A DNA stretch of 6,528 bases from an uncultured Eubacteriales bacterium (GCA_949878535.1 CATLAS010000053.1:1-6528); one strand, 5' to 3'. Positions 1 to 6,355 are shown, numbered from the stretch's first letter. Program-made: numbers and translations. The notes: generated by a model not told the origin, from the letters alone.

Positions 1-395
1 ATCCCATTTATGCCGCAGATGACAGCATGCTGTCCTGGTGGCAGCCAGCGCCTGAGGATGAAAATCCTGCTTTGACTGTGCAGGTGGCGCTTTCAGATGC
101 ACCCCTTGATATTTACAGTGCGAGAATCATCTGGCGGGATGTTGGTCTGGATATAAAAAAAGGGGTATTTGCCGGTGCTTTTGCCTATAAGATAGAGGCG
201 GAAGATGCAGACGGCAATTGGATTTGTGTGTTGGATCGCTCCGAAAGTACGGAGGATCTGATTATAGATTACCGTCCGGTACAGCATATGAAGGCGAAAC
301 GTGTTCGTCTTGTGCTTTGCAAATGGCCGGCTGGTATTGCACCTGGTGTGGTAAACTTTACTGTTTTTGGACGCTGGGAAGGAAATCAATCGTAA
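1..395 (+). CDS. C-terminal part of a discoidin/CBM-like domain protein, probably a GH43-type glycosidase (5' truncated)
   Basis: The frame is open from the window's left edge (first full codon at base 3) to TAA at 393..395, so the real start lies outside; the internal ATG at 27 is not a credible start because homologous-looking residues precede it. The visible 130 residues read as a beta-sandwich module of the discoidin (F5/8 type C) kind. An early AADDSMLSWW segment matches the usual 'A-D/E-tWW' opening. It is followed by a 'YKIEAEDADGNWICVLDRS' stretch and then 'DLIIDY...AKRVRLVL', and it closes with 'VNFTVFGRWEG'. From memory, this pattern is typical of the C-terminal accessory domain of GH43-family beta-xylosidase/arabinofuranosidase-like proteins of gut Firmicutes. 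No catalytic region is in view, so the enzyme family is inference. The stop lies 16 nt before rnfC with no terminator between, so read-through transcription into the rnf operon is possible. Confidence 0.6.
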   Translation, partial: PIYAADDSMLSWWQPAPEDENPALTVQVALSDAPLDIYSARIIWRDVGLDIKKGVFAGAFAYKIEAEDADGNWICVLDRSESTEDLIIDYRPVQHMKAKRVRLVLCKWPAGIAPGVVNFTVFGRWEGNQS

Positions 396-397
396 AC

Positions 398-405
398 AGA
401 GGTGA
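398..405 (+). promoter_or_regulatory. Ribosome binding site of rnfC
   Basis: AGAGGTGA, six nucleotides before the TTG at 412, is a strong Shine-Dalgarno match. It decides the TTG start, since no in-frame ATG lies near the conserved N-terminus (SYTFKGGV). Confidence 0.75.
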
Positions 406-411
406 ATAAAG

Positions 412-1746
412 TTGTCTTACACCTTCAAAGGCGGCGTATGGCCGGATGATCATAAATATACGAAAAATGTACCTATCGAGGAAATTGCACCTCCGCAGTT
501 TGTATCTGTGCCTTTGACACAGCACGTGGGCGTTATGTGCAGACCTGTAGTTAAGGTCGGTGATAGTGTTCGCATGGGGCAGCTGATCGGAGATGTTCCG
601 GGAGGGCTTGGCGCTCCCGTTCATGCCAGTGTATCCGGAACTGTTGTGAAAATAGAAGAGGTGACGGCGCAGAAAGGCGGCATTTCCTATAATATTGTGA
701 TAGAAAATGATGGAAAGAATACACTGGCAGATACTGTAGTTCCGTTTGGAAAGAAGCTTTCCGATGCGTCGACTGACGAGATTATTGCGGCTGTGCGTGC
801 AGCTGGCATCATTGGTATGGGCTCTGCTGCTTTCCCCACTTATGCAAAGCTTGCAGCAGCCAGAGGGAAAGTAGATACGTTGATCATAAACTGTATTGAA
901 AGCGAGCCTTTTCTCTGTGCAGATCATCGGCTTGTTCTGGAAAATCCTGCGGCAATGATTCATGGACTGACAATCATTATGGTGGCGCTGGGAATTCGGC
1001 AGACCTGGATTGCTGTTGCGGGTAGCCGAAAGGATGAAAGAGAAGCGCTTCAGCCCCTTCTTGGTGAAAATGGATTGATCCAGATCAAAAAAGTTACGTC
1101 AAAATATCCTGCCGGTTCGGAAAAGCAGCTTGTATATGCGCTTACTAAAAAAGAAATTTCTGTCGGCAGAACTCCTTTGGATGAAGGAATCGTTGTTTTT
1201 AATGCGCAAACCTGTGCTGCGGTATATGAAGCGCTGGCAAAAGGAATGCCCCTGATTCGCCGGATTGTTACTGTAGACGGGGATTGCGTGAAAACGCCGA
1301 AAAATCTTCTTGTGCCCGTGGGAACGTCTTTTGAAGATTTGATTGCCCATTGCGGCGGACTGTCGGCGCAGCCTAAAAAGATTGTTTGCGGCGGTCCTAT
1401 GATGGGACAGGCACAGTGGGATCCCGCTGCACCTGTAACAAAAATGACGTCTGCTGTTCTGGTATTCAGCGATTATTTTGATTATGAATCCAAGCTGCCG
1501 CCCGTTTGCATTCGGTGTGGTCGCTGTGTGCGCGCCTGTCCGATGAAACTGATGCCGCTGAAAATTGCATCTGCGATCCAGCGGGGAAATACTGATGAAG
1601 CAGTGGCTTTTGGTGCGTTGGATTGTATTGAATGCGGAACATGCTCGTATATTTGTCCGGGCGGTGTTCCTGTTACGCAGCTTGCAGTGCGTGCAAAACA
1701 GGCGGCGCTTGAGCAGCGCAGAAATCATGCGAAACACGAAGGGTAG
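412..1746 (+). CDS. rnfC: Rnf complex subunit RnfC (NAD-reducing, FMN and Fe-S peripheral subunit)
   Basis: RnfC is the cytoplasmic subunit that passes electrons to NAD+. The 444-residue protein is family-typical in length. It opens with TFKGGVWPDDHK (family: TFKGGxHPxxxK). An RnfC N-terminal/biotinyl-like region follows (about 30-100), then the NuoF-like FMN/NAD region (about 120-275), an SLBB-like part containing CGGPMMG (about 285-335), and two ferredoxin motifs. Cluster 1 is C366-x2-C369-x2-C372-x3-C376-P; cluster 2 is C405-x2-C408-x2-C411-x3-C415-P. Two usually invariant places are altered. The FMN glycine loop reads G135-MGSAAFPT where family members have GxGGAGFPT. The acidic motif reads ESEP (163-166) where RnfC usually has ECEP; ESEP-like forms occur in NuoF. 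It starts with TTG behind a good RBS. Its stop overlaps the rnfD RBS, implying tight co-expression. Identification is secure; the effect of the loop changes is unknown. Confidence 0.96.
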   Translation: MSYTFKGGVWPDDHKYTKNVPIEEIAPPQFVSVPLTQHVGVMCRPVVKVGDSVRMGQLIGDVPGGLGAPVHASVSGTVVKIEEVTAQKGGISYNIVIENDGKNTLADTVVPFGKKLSDASTDEIIAAVRAAGIIGMGSAAFPTYAKLAAARGKVDTLIINCIESEPFLCADHRLVLENPAAMIHGLTIIMVALGIRQTWIAVAGSRKDEREALQPLLGENGLIQIKKVTSKYPAGSEKQLVYALTKKEISVGRTPLDEGIVVFNAQTCAAVYEALAKGMPLIRRIVTVDGDCVKTPKNLLVPVGTSFEDLIAHCGGLSAQPKKIVCGGPMMGQAQWDPAAPVTKMTSAVLVFSDYFDYESKLPPVCIRCGRCVRACPMKLMPLKIASAIQRGNTDEAVAFGALDCIECGTCSYICPGGVPVTQLAVRAKQAALEQRRNHAKHEG

Positions 1747-1750
1747 GGAG
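1745..1750 (+). promoter_or_regulatory. Ribosome binding site of rnfD
   Basis: AGGGAG overlaps the TAG stop of rnfC and sits five nucleotides before the rnfD ATG at 1756, so the two genes are probably translationally coupled. Confidence 0.7.
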
Positions 1751-1755
1751 TTATT

Positions 1756-2772
1756 ATGAAGCAAACGGATCTGAATAAGAAGCAAAACGCGGATGAGGCT
1801 GCGTACAGCCTGCCGAAGCTGCTTCACGTATCTCCTGCGCCTCATATAAAGAGTCTTGATACCACCCGCGCGCTGATGCTGGATGTGATCATCGCCTTGG
1901 CGCCCGCTTTGCTTTGGGGAATTTTTTCGTTTGGCTGGCGTGCGCTGATCATAGTGTTGATCAGTATTGCTTCTTGTGTTCTGCTTGAGGCAGGATTTCA
2001 GAAGCTCACCAAACGTACTGTAATGATTACCGATCTTTCAGCGGTAGTGACAGGGCTTATTTTGGGGCTCAGCCTTCCACCACGGGTTTCTTATTGGATA
2101 CCTGCAGCAGGTGCTTTCTTTGCGATAGTGATTGCGAAACAGCTTTTTGGCGGAATTGGAAAAAATTTGGTCAATCCGGCCCTTGCTGGCAGAGTATTTC
2201 TCGCACTGTGCTGGCCGGAGGAGATGACACGCTTTGCCGTGCCAAAAACAGATGTAATTTCCGGGGCTACGCCGCTGCTGTCCCTGAAAGAACGGGTCAT
2301 TCCATCTGATTCTTTGTTTGATTTCATCCTGGGTGATTATGCCGGAGCAATCGGAGAAGTATCCGCCCTGGCGCTTTCTATTGGTGTGATTTATCTGCTA
2401 ATCCGAAAAGTGATTACTTGGCATATTCCTGTGGCATTTGTCGGAACCGCAGCAGCTTTGTTTTTCTTCTTTCCCCGTATTGAAGGCGAAAATGGAAATT
2501 TCGCACTTTTCAGTATTTTTACCGGCAGCCTTTTATTTTGTGCATTTATCGCTGCAAATGATTTTACGACAACGCCGGTTACAAACACAGGTCGGCTTAT
2601 TTTCGGTGTGGGTTGTGGTTTAATTACTGTCTTTATCAGATATTTCGGCGCATATCCGGAAGGAGCTGCATATGCAGTTTTGATTATGAATTTGTTTGTA
2701 CCTTTGATTGAGCGGTTTACTGTGCCAGTGCGCTTTGGGATAAAAGCAGACAAGAAGCAGTCTGCCCGCTGA
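1756..2772 (+). CDS. rnfD: Rnf complex membrane subunit RnfD (covalent FMN)
   Basis: RnfD is an integral membrane subunit with a covalently bound FMN, related to NqrB. The 338 residues contain about nine hydrophobic segments, the first at about 38-58 and the last at about 301-320. Family motifs are intact: LLHVSPAPHIKS near the N-terminus, AKQLFGGIGKNLVNPALAGR (127-146), the flavinylation motif D166-VISGAT with Thr172 as predicted acceptor (ApbE consensus D-x-x-S/T-G-A-T/S), the AANDFTTTPVT segment (266-276), and FGVGCGLITVFIR...YPEGAAYA (283-307). It has about 20 extra polar residues before the usual N-terminal 'LLVSxxPH' start. The assigned ATG is nevertheless supported by AGGGAG five nt upstream. 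It lies 9 nt after rnfC and 47 nt before rnfG. An ApbE-type flavin transferase would be needed and is not in this window. Confidence 0.95.
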   Translation: MKQTDLNKKQNADEAAYSLPKLLHVSPAPHIKSLDTTRALMLDVIIALAPALLWGIFSFGWRALIIVLISIASCVLLEAGFQKLTKRTVMITDLSAVVTGLILGLSLPPRVSYWIPAAGAFFAIVIAKQLFGGIGKNLVNPALAGRVFLALCWPEEMTRFAVPKTDVISGATPLLSLKERVIPSDSLFDFILGDYAGAIGEVSALALSIGVIYLLIRKVITWHIPVAFVGTAAALFFFFPRIEGENGNFALFSIFTGSLLFCAFIAANDFTTTPVTNTGRLIFGVGCGLITVFIRYFGAYPEGAAYAVLIMNLFVPLIERFTVPVRFGIKADKKQSAR

Positions 2773-2800
2773 ACGGCGCTCCCTTCCAAATGCGAAGAAA

Positions 2801-2807
2801 GGAAAGG
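2801..2807 (+). promoter_or_regulatory. Probable ribosome binding site of rnfG (long spacing)
   Basis: GGAAAGG lies 12 nt before the ATG at 2820, longer than usual. No better-placed start codon exists: the next in-frame ATG (2940) has no purine-rich site upstream and would remove the acidic N-terminal segment. Confidence 0.5.
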
Positions 2808-2819
2808 TCACATAGATAG

Positions 2820-3929
2820 ATGAAAGAAAAAGATTTCCGAGAGAATCGGCTGACGGAAGAGGATATCAATTCTCCGGAGTTTGATCCGGAAGAATTTGCA
2901 CCTGCGCCGGGTCAGAATATTGCAGCCGGCGTGCCAAATATGAAAAATTCTCTCTTTTTGGTAATACTTTGTGCGGCATGCGCTTTGATTCTTGCCGTTA
3001 CAAATGTTTTTACTGTTTTTGCAGCAGAAAAAGGAATAAAAGATTTGCGCAGGGAAGCAGTTCTGAATTTGTTCCCGGATTGTGACCGCGCTGAACTGTA
3101 TGATACAGTGGAAGGCTGTCCTGTATATGTTGTGTATTATAAAGGGAAGCTTGCCGGATATGCTGTATATGTTACCGAGGATGGCTATATCGGACCAATT
3201 GAAATGCTTGTTGCAATGGATTCGGATAATAAGGTGTCCCAGGTGAAAATTGTATCTCACAGCGAATCTGAAGGGCTTGGAAGCAAAATTTGCAAAAATA
3301 AATTTTTCGAGCAATTTGTAGGCATGCCGGACGAAGAGATCGATGCTGATTTAATATCCGGCGCTACAGTGTCCAGTCGGGCCGTGGAGAACGGCGTCAA
3401 GCGCGTGCTGGATTTGGGACTGGATTTCCTTGCAATTGCAGAAGATTTGGATGTAGAAACTATTTCTGCCGCAGAAATAGAAGATGATGTGCAAAAGGAA
3501 AATAAGCCGGGTTCGGATACAACATCTGATGATACTACGCGTCCTGCTGTAACAACCCGCCCGGGAGACGATACGGTGTTTGGCGGTGATAATGTTGGCG
3601 GCTCTAACTCCAATGCTGGCGGAGGCGATGCTTCTGCAAATGGGGTGGACGGCACTACTGTTTATGAAACAGAAACAGAAAAGCCGGACGAAACCTCGGC
3701 TGAGGATAGAACGGATGAAATTACCGATCCTCCGGAAACGCCTGCTGTAACCGCAGAACCGCAGCCTCCGGTAACCGCAGCGCCTCCCTCTACTACCGCT
3801 CCTGAGGAATCTTCAAAGCCGGACGACAGTACCGTGCCTCCGGATACCTCTGCGCCTGAAGAACCGGATTCCTCCACTCCTGATTCCGATTCCGGAGAGA
3901 ACAGCGGTGGCTGGCCCGGATGGGGTTGA
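2820..3929 (+). CDS. rnfG: Rnf complex subunit RnfG (covalent FMN) with long low-complexity C-terminal tail
   Basis: RnfG carries a covalent FMN on the outer side of the membrane and relays electrons between the RnfA/E pair and RnfD. Residues 1-40 are acidic and polar, presumably cytoplasmic. Residues 42-68 form one transmembrane helix. Residues about 75-205 are the FMN_bind domain with YYKGKLAGYAVYV, HSESEGLG (family: H-x-E-T-P-G-L-G) and the flavinylation motif D177-LISGAT with Thr183 as predicted acceptor. Residues about 224-369 are a Pro/Thr/Ser/Asp/Glu/Gly-rich tail without predicted fold, ending GGWPGWG. Most RnfG proteins are about 180-220 residues, so at 369 this one is extended at both ends. 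The tail would face the cell wall; it has no LPxTG-like signal or second membrane segment. It lies between rnfD and rnfE in the standard position. The subunit assignment is secure; the tail's role is unknown. Confidence 0.93.
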   Translation: MKEKDFRENRLTEEDINSPEFDPEEFAPAPGQNIAAGVPNMKNSLFLVILCAACALILAVTNVFTVFAAEKGIKDLRREAVLNLFPDCDRAELYDTVEGCPVYVVYYKGKLAGYAVYVTEDGYIGPIEMLVAMDSDNKVSQVKIVSHSESEGLGSKICKNKFFEQFVGMPDEEIDADLISGATVSSRAVENGVKRVLDLGLDFLAIAEDLDVETISAAEIEDDVQKENKPGSDTTSDDTTRPAVTTRPGDDTVFGGDNVGGSNSNAGGGDASANGVDGTTVYETETEKPDETSAEDRTDEITDPPETPAVTAEPQPPVTAAPPSTTAPEESSKPDDSTVPPDTSAPEEPDSSTPDSDSGENSGGWPGWG

Positions 3930-3961
3930 TAAATGGATCATAAAAATCTGTAATGCTTTTT

Positions 3962-3965
3962 GGAG
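3962..3965 (+). promoter_or_regulatory. Ribosome binding site that sets the rnfE start
   Basis: GGAG lies six nt before the ATG at 3972. A TTG at 3960 in the same frame would lie over this site and has no RBS of its own, so the ATG is preferred. Confidence 0.65.
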
Positions 3966-3971
3966 CTGTTT

Positions 3972-4595
3972 ATGTTATTAAAAACAAAATTAAAGAGCAG
4001 TGAATCGCTTGCGTTGTTTCAAACGCTTGCGCTGTGCCCGGCGCTTGCCGTGACAACAACTATATACCGTTCGCTTGCCATTTCAGCTGCGCTTCTGGTG
4101 TCTATTGTTTTAGCGGGGGTGCTGGTGTCGGTTCTGCGTAAAATGATTCCCACAAAATTGCGGGGCCCTGTTTATTTGCTGTTATCCAGTTTTTCTGTTA
4201 CAATGGTGCATTTAATTATGCGGGCTGTATTTCCGTCTGCAGCAACAGCATTGGGTGTTTACCTGCCTGTGTTGGCAGTCAGCTGCGTGATTATTCTGCG
4301 TCTGGAAATATTTTCTGCGCTGAACACACCAGGACTTGCAGCTTTAGATGGCTTGATTACGGGCGCAAAATTTAGTGCGGTTATGTTGAGCTGCGGTTTA
4401 ATACGGGAGCTTTTTGGTAAAGGAAGATTGTTTACTTCTCCTATGGGAGAGGGCTTGAAAATTTTTCCCGCCGCTCCTGTCTCCTTTTTGGCGCAGCCCG
4501 CCGGTGCGCTGCTGTTGATTGCTGCGGCCGCTGCTGCAATGCAGTATATACAGGCGCGCAGGGAGGCAAAAGCTGAAAATCCGGAAACTGTGTAG
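3972..4595 (+). CDS. rnfE: Rnf complex membrane subunit RnfE
   Basis: RnfE (NqrD-like) pairs with RnfA in the membrane; together they normally hold one [2Fe-2S] cluster. The 207-residue protein has the expected re-entrant segment and about five hydrophobic helices. Both family cysteines are present: C22 in LALCPALAVTT (family: GLCPTLAVT) and C105 in PVLAVSCVIILRLEIF (family: PLIVVNCIILGRAEAFA). The sequence is otherwise unusually divergent. The typical 'ENPVFVQ' before the first Cys reads ESLALFQ, the Asn before the second Cys is Ser, and GRAE is LRLE. The motif IRELFGKG near residue 144 agrees with the family REILGxG. Start chosen at ATG 3972 because of the GGAG six nt upstream. The gene follows rnfG by 42 nt and precedes rnfA by 32 nt. 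The C-terminus has an Ala-rich helix (183-190) and a charged end. Confidence 0.92.
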   Translation: MLLKTKLKSSESLALFQTLALCPALAVTTTIYRSLAISAALLVSIVLAGVLVSVLRKMIPTKLRGPVYLLLSSFSVTMVHLIMRAVFPSAATALGVYLPVLAVSCVIILRLEIFSALNTPGLAALDGLITGAKFSAVMLSCGLIRELFGKGRLFTSPMGEGLKIFPAAPVSFLAQPAGALLLIAAAAAAMQYIQARREAKAENPETV

Positions 4596-4627
4596 TGGAC
4601 AAAGCCGAAGAAAGTATGGTAATTTAA

Positions 4628-5200
4628 ATGGAATATATACTCATATTGATTGCTGCAATTCTCACTGACAATTTTGTGCTTACAAAATTTTTGGGAATCG
4701 AGCAGGCGTTTGTTTCATCAGAAAAACCTTTGAATGCAGTATGGGGCGGGGGACTGGTAACAGGCGTCTCCATTGTTGCAGGAGGTATAACCTACCTGTT
4801 GTATTGCTTTGTTTTGGATCCGTTGAAAATTTCATTTTTGACGCTTCCTCTTGGTGTTCTGATCATTGCTGCAACTGTGTCAGGCTTGGAAGCTGTATCG
4901 GCAAAAAATAATGCCTTAGAGGAAGTTCTCCGCTGCCATTTCCCCATGATTACTACCAATGGTGTAATTATAGGCGCAGTTTTTCTGGCGATAGAAAACA
5001 ATCTGAACATTGGCGCATCTTTTTTGCTTCTTTTAGGTGCGGGTATTGGATATACTTTAGCTGCCCTTGTGTTTGCAAGTGTGCGGGAACGGCTGCAGCA
5101 ATCCAATCCACCTGCTGCCTTTGCCGGCATCCCGATTATGATTGTGGCGGCAGCTTTGGCAGTGATGGCTTTCGCTGGATTCGCCGGACTTCGCTTTTAA
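4628..5200 (+). CDS. rnfA: Rnf complex membrane subunit RnfA, lacking both cluster-ligand cysteines
   Basis: RnfA (NqrE-like) is a six-helix membrane protein that normally gives two cysteines to the [2Fe-2S] cluster shared with RnfE. The length (190) and general pattern are canonical: MEYILILIAAILTDNFVL at the start, FLGI at 21-24, FPMITTN at 105-111, GAGIGYTLAALVFASVRERL (137-156), and a C-terminal AFAGIPIMIVAAAL. Where the family has FLGIC the codon at 4700..4702 is GAG (Glu25), and where it has ITTNC the codon at 4961..4963 is GGT (Gly112). The only cysteines are C60 and C103, at non-canonical sites. The frame is intact and otherwise conserved, so this looks like a fixed variant rather than decay. 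The upstream RBS is weak (GG of TATGG about eight nt before ATG). A 168-nt gap separates it from rnfB. Confidence 0.94.
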   Translation: MEYILILIAAILTDNFVLTKFLGIEQAFVSSEKPLNAVWGGGLVTGVSIVAGGITYLLYCFVLDPLKISFLTLPLGVLIIAATVSGLEAVSAKNNALEEVLRCHFPMITTNGVIIGAVFLAIENNLNIGASFLLLLGAGIGYTLAALVFASVRERLQQSNPPAAFAGIPIMIVAAALAVMAFAGFAGLRF

Positions 5201-5284
5201 GGTGATACTGCGGGTTTGGCAGAACATGGGGGATAGTCTGAAAGATGAAAAATATGAAATGAAAGTCTCACTTCTTTTAGACAT

Positions 5285-5345
5285 GATTTGTACCTTGCGC
5301 CCTGCGCAGGGGCGCATTTCGCCGATAGCGAAATCGGCACAAATC
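5285..5345 (+). repeat. 61-nt palindromic element with three-way-junction folding potential between rnfA and rnfB
   Basis: The outer arms GATTTGT (5285-5291) and ACAAATC (5339-5345) are perfect inverted repeats. They enclose hairpin 1, TGCGCCC (5296-5302) with GGGCGCA (5310-5316), loop of 7. They also enclose hairpin 2, GCCGAT (5321-5326) with ATCGGC (5333-5338), loop of 6. Hairpin 2 overlaps an alternative stem, ATTTCGC (5316-5322) with GCGAAAT (5328-5334), so two folds compete. It ends just before the rnfB RBS. It may be a dispersed small palindromic repeat (REP/MITE-like) or an RNA element affecting rnfB expression; the sequence alone cannot decide. There is no T-tract, so it is not a standard terminator. 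Confidence 0.6.
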
Positions 5346-5346
5346 C

Positions 5347-5355
5347 AAAGAAAGG
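5347..5355 (+). promoter_or_regulatory. Probable ribosome binding site of rnfB
   Basis: AAAGAAAGG lies 13 nt before ATG 5369 but only 1 nt before ATG 5357. The spacing excludes 5357 and makes 5369 the better, though not ideal, start. Confidence 0.5.
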
Positions 5356-5368
5356 CATGGTCATAGCA

Positions 5369-6229
5369 ATGATCATTGAAATAATAGCCGCTGTAGCCAT
5401 ATTTGCGCTGATTGGGTTTATTACTGCGATGCTGCAGGAAAAAGCAAAGGCGGATGAGACTGTGCGCACGGAAGTACTTCGGGAGAAGATTCTGGAGTGC
5501 CTGCCTGGAAAAAATTGCGGCGCTTGCGGATATGAAAATTGTCCCGGAGCAGCGTTGGCAATTGCGAAGAGAATTGCCCCATCGGATGTTTGTTTGGCAG
5601 GCGGCGTTGGTACTGCACAGGCAGTCGGCGTAATTATGGGATTTGATCCAACACACGCAGTCCGTATGCGTGCACAGGTTATGTGCTCTGGGGGCGGCGT
5701 GTCAAGCAGAAAAAAGTATATATATGAAAGCGGCGCCCAGGACTGTGCTGCTGCCGCACGGCTTGGCGGTGGGGAAAAAAGCTGTAAATATGCTTGCGTG
5801 GGACTTGGAAGCTGCGTGAAAAGCTGTCCTTTCAATGCTATAGAAATTATTGGTGATGTAGCGGTAGTGCAATATCAGAAGTGTACTGGCTGCGGAATCT
5901 GCGTGGACAGCTGTCCAAAGCATATTATCAGTATGATTCCTTATGACTGCTATCATTGGGTGGGGTGCTCTTCCCATGAAGAAGCACGCCGCAGTCAATA
6001 CAATTGCGGCGCAGGCTGCACTGGCTGCGGTGCGTGTGAGCGTGTATGTCCTCAGGGAGCAATTCGCGTGCGAGGAAAACTGGCCTCTATTGATTACAGT
6101 CTTTGTGCCGGCTGCGGAAGATGTTTCGAGGTTTGCCCGACAGGTGTGATTTGGAAATCGGAAATTGAAGGTGCCGATGGATTGGTGCTCCAGCGCGGTG
6201 AGATACATAGCTTTAATAGTGTACGATAA
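5369..6229 (+). CDS. rnfB: Rnf complex subunit RnfB (ferredoxin-accepting multi-[4Fe-4S] subunit)
   Basis: RnfB is membrane-anchored and takes electrons from reduced ferredoxin for transfer to RnfA/E. From ATG 5369 it has 286 residues. A transmembrane anchor (2-22) is followed by the FeS domain C50-x2-C53-x4-C58-x16-C75 in the [15 protein letters not shown] context. Then come the MCSGG motif (C106) and four ferredoxin-type sets: C139/C143/C149/C153, C172/C175/C178/C182, C217/C220/C223/C227 and C246/C249/C252/C256. The segment [23 protein letters not shown] matches the family linker between the ferredoxin pairs. No ligand cysteine appears missing. In-frame starts at TTG 5288 and ATG 5357 were considered. 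The former would translate through the palindromic element into residues foreign to the family; the latter has an RBS only 1 nt away. It is the last gene of the operon, followed directly by a terminator. Confidence 0.95.
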   Translation: MIIEIIAAVAIFALIGFITAMLQEKAKADETVRTEVLREKILECLPGKNCGACGYENCPGAALAIAKRIAPSDVCLAGGVGTAQAVGVIMGFDPTHAVRMRAQVMCSGGGVSSRKKYIYESGAQDCAAAARLGGGEKSCKYACVGLGSCVKSCPFNAIEIIGDVAVVQYQKCTGCGICVDSCPKHIISMIPYDCYHWVGCSSHEEARRSQYNCGAGCTGCGACERVCPQGAIRVRGKLASIDYSLCAGCGRCFEVCPTGVIWKSEIEGADGLVLQRGEIHSFNSVR

Positions 6230-6232
6230 GAT

Positions 6233-6267
6233 AAAGACCACCGGAAACGGTGGCCTTTGAAATTTTT
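6233..6267 (+). terminator. Intrinsic terminator of the rnf operon
   Basis: CCACCG (6238-6243), a GAAA loop, and CGGTGG (6248-6253) form a perfect stem. AAAG (6233-6236) pairs with CTTT (6255-6258) beyond a single A/C mismatch, and a short T-run follows at 6263-6267. It starts four nt after the rnfB stop. Confidence 0.75.
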
Positions 6268-6292
6268 AAACAAAACTGACGTTTCTCGTCAG
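6268..6292 (-). terminator. Probable intrinsic terminator for leftward transcription
   Basis: CTGACG (6276-6281) and CGTCAG (6287-6292) form a perfect six-pair stem with a five-nt loop. On the minus strand the stem is followed by TTTTGTTT (plus-strand 6268-6275), the order expected of a terminator. On the plus strand no T-tract follows. It would serve a leftward transcript entering from the right. Confidence 0.55.
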
Positions 6293-6355
6293 AAGGGCTC
6301 TGTGTACACGCACTATCAGTCCCCCCTGTGAGGATTGCTGCGTGGCTCCAAAGGA

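Noticed and set aside
358..963. Long open frame on the minus strand opposite rnfC
   Set aside because: It is antisense to a clear RnfC, its product is Cys/His/Arg-rich without recognizable domains, and no RBS supports it. The same applies to the minus-strand frames at 1099..1845, 2808..3314, 5057..5656, 5197..5835 and 5702..6241.
3960..3971. TTG start for rnfE at 3960
   Set aside because: It overlaps the GGAG that is ideally spaced for ATG 3972 and has no RBS of its own.
4628..5200. RnfA as a decaying pseudogene because of its missing cysteines
   Set aside because: The frame is full length, helices and other motifs (NFVL, ITTN, RERL) are kept, and the neighbouring genes are intact, which fits a selected variant better than decay.
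5216..5246. Possible internal promoter (TTGGCA then AAAGAT) before rnfB
   Set aside because: The -10 match is poor and the spacing is 19 nt; it cannot be told from chance in this AT-rich gap.
5296..5345. Hairpins upstream of rnfB as an intrinsic terminator or attenuator
   Set aside because: No T-tract follows either stem on the plus strand, so intrinsic termination is unlikely.
5226..5366. 46-codon plus-strand open frame (ATG 5226) between rnfA and rnfB
   Set aside because: No RBS precedes it, and its second half is simply the translated palindromic element. Nothing suggests a real peptide beyond the frame being open.
5288..5368. N-terminally extended RnfB starting at TTG 5288
   Set aside because: The extra 27 residues come from the palindromic element, have no RnfB similarity and would precede the membrane anchor; ATG 5369 gives the normal family start.
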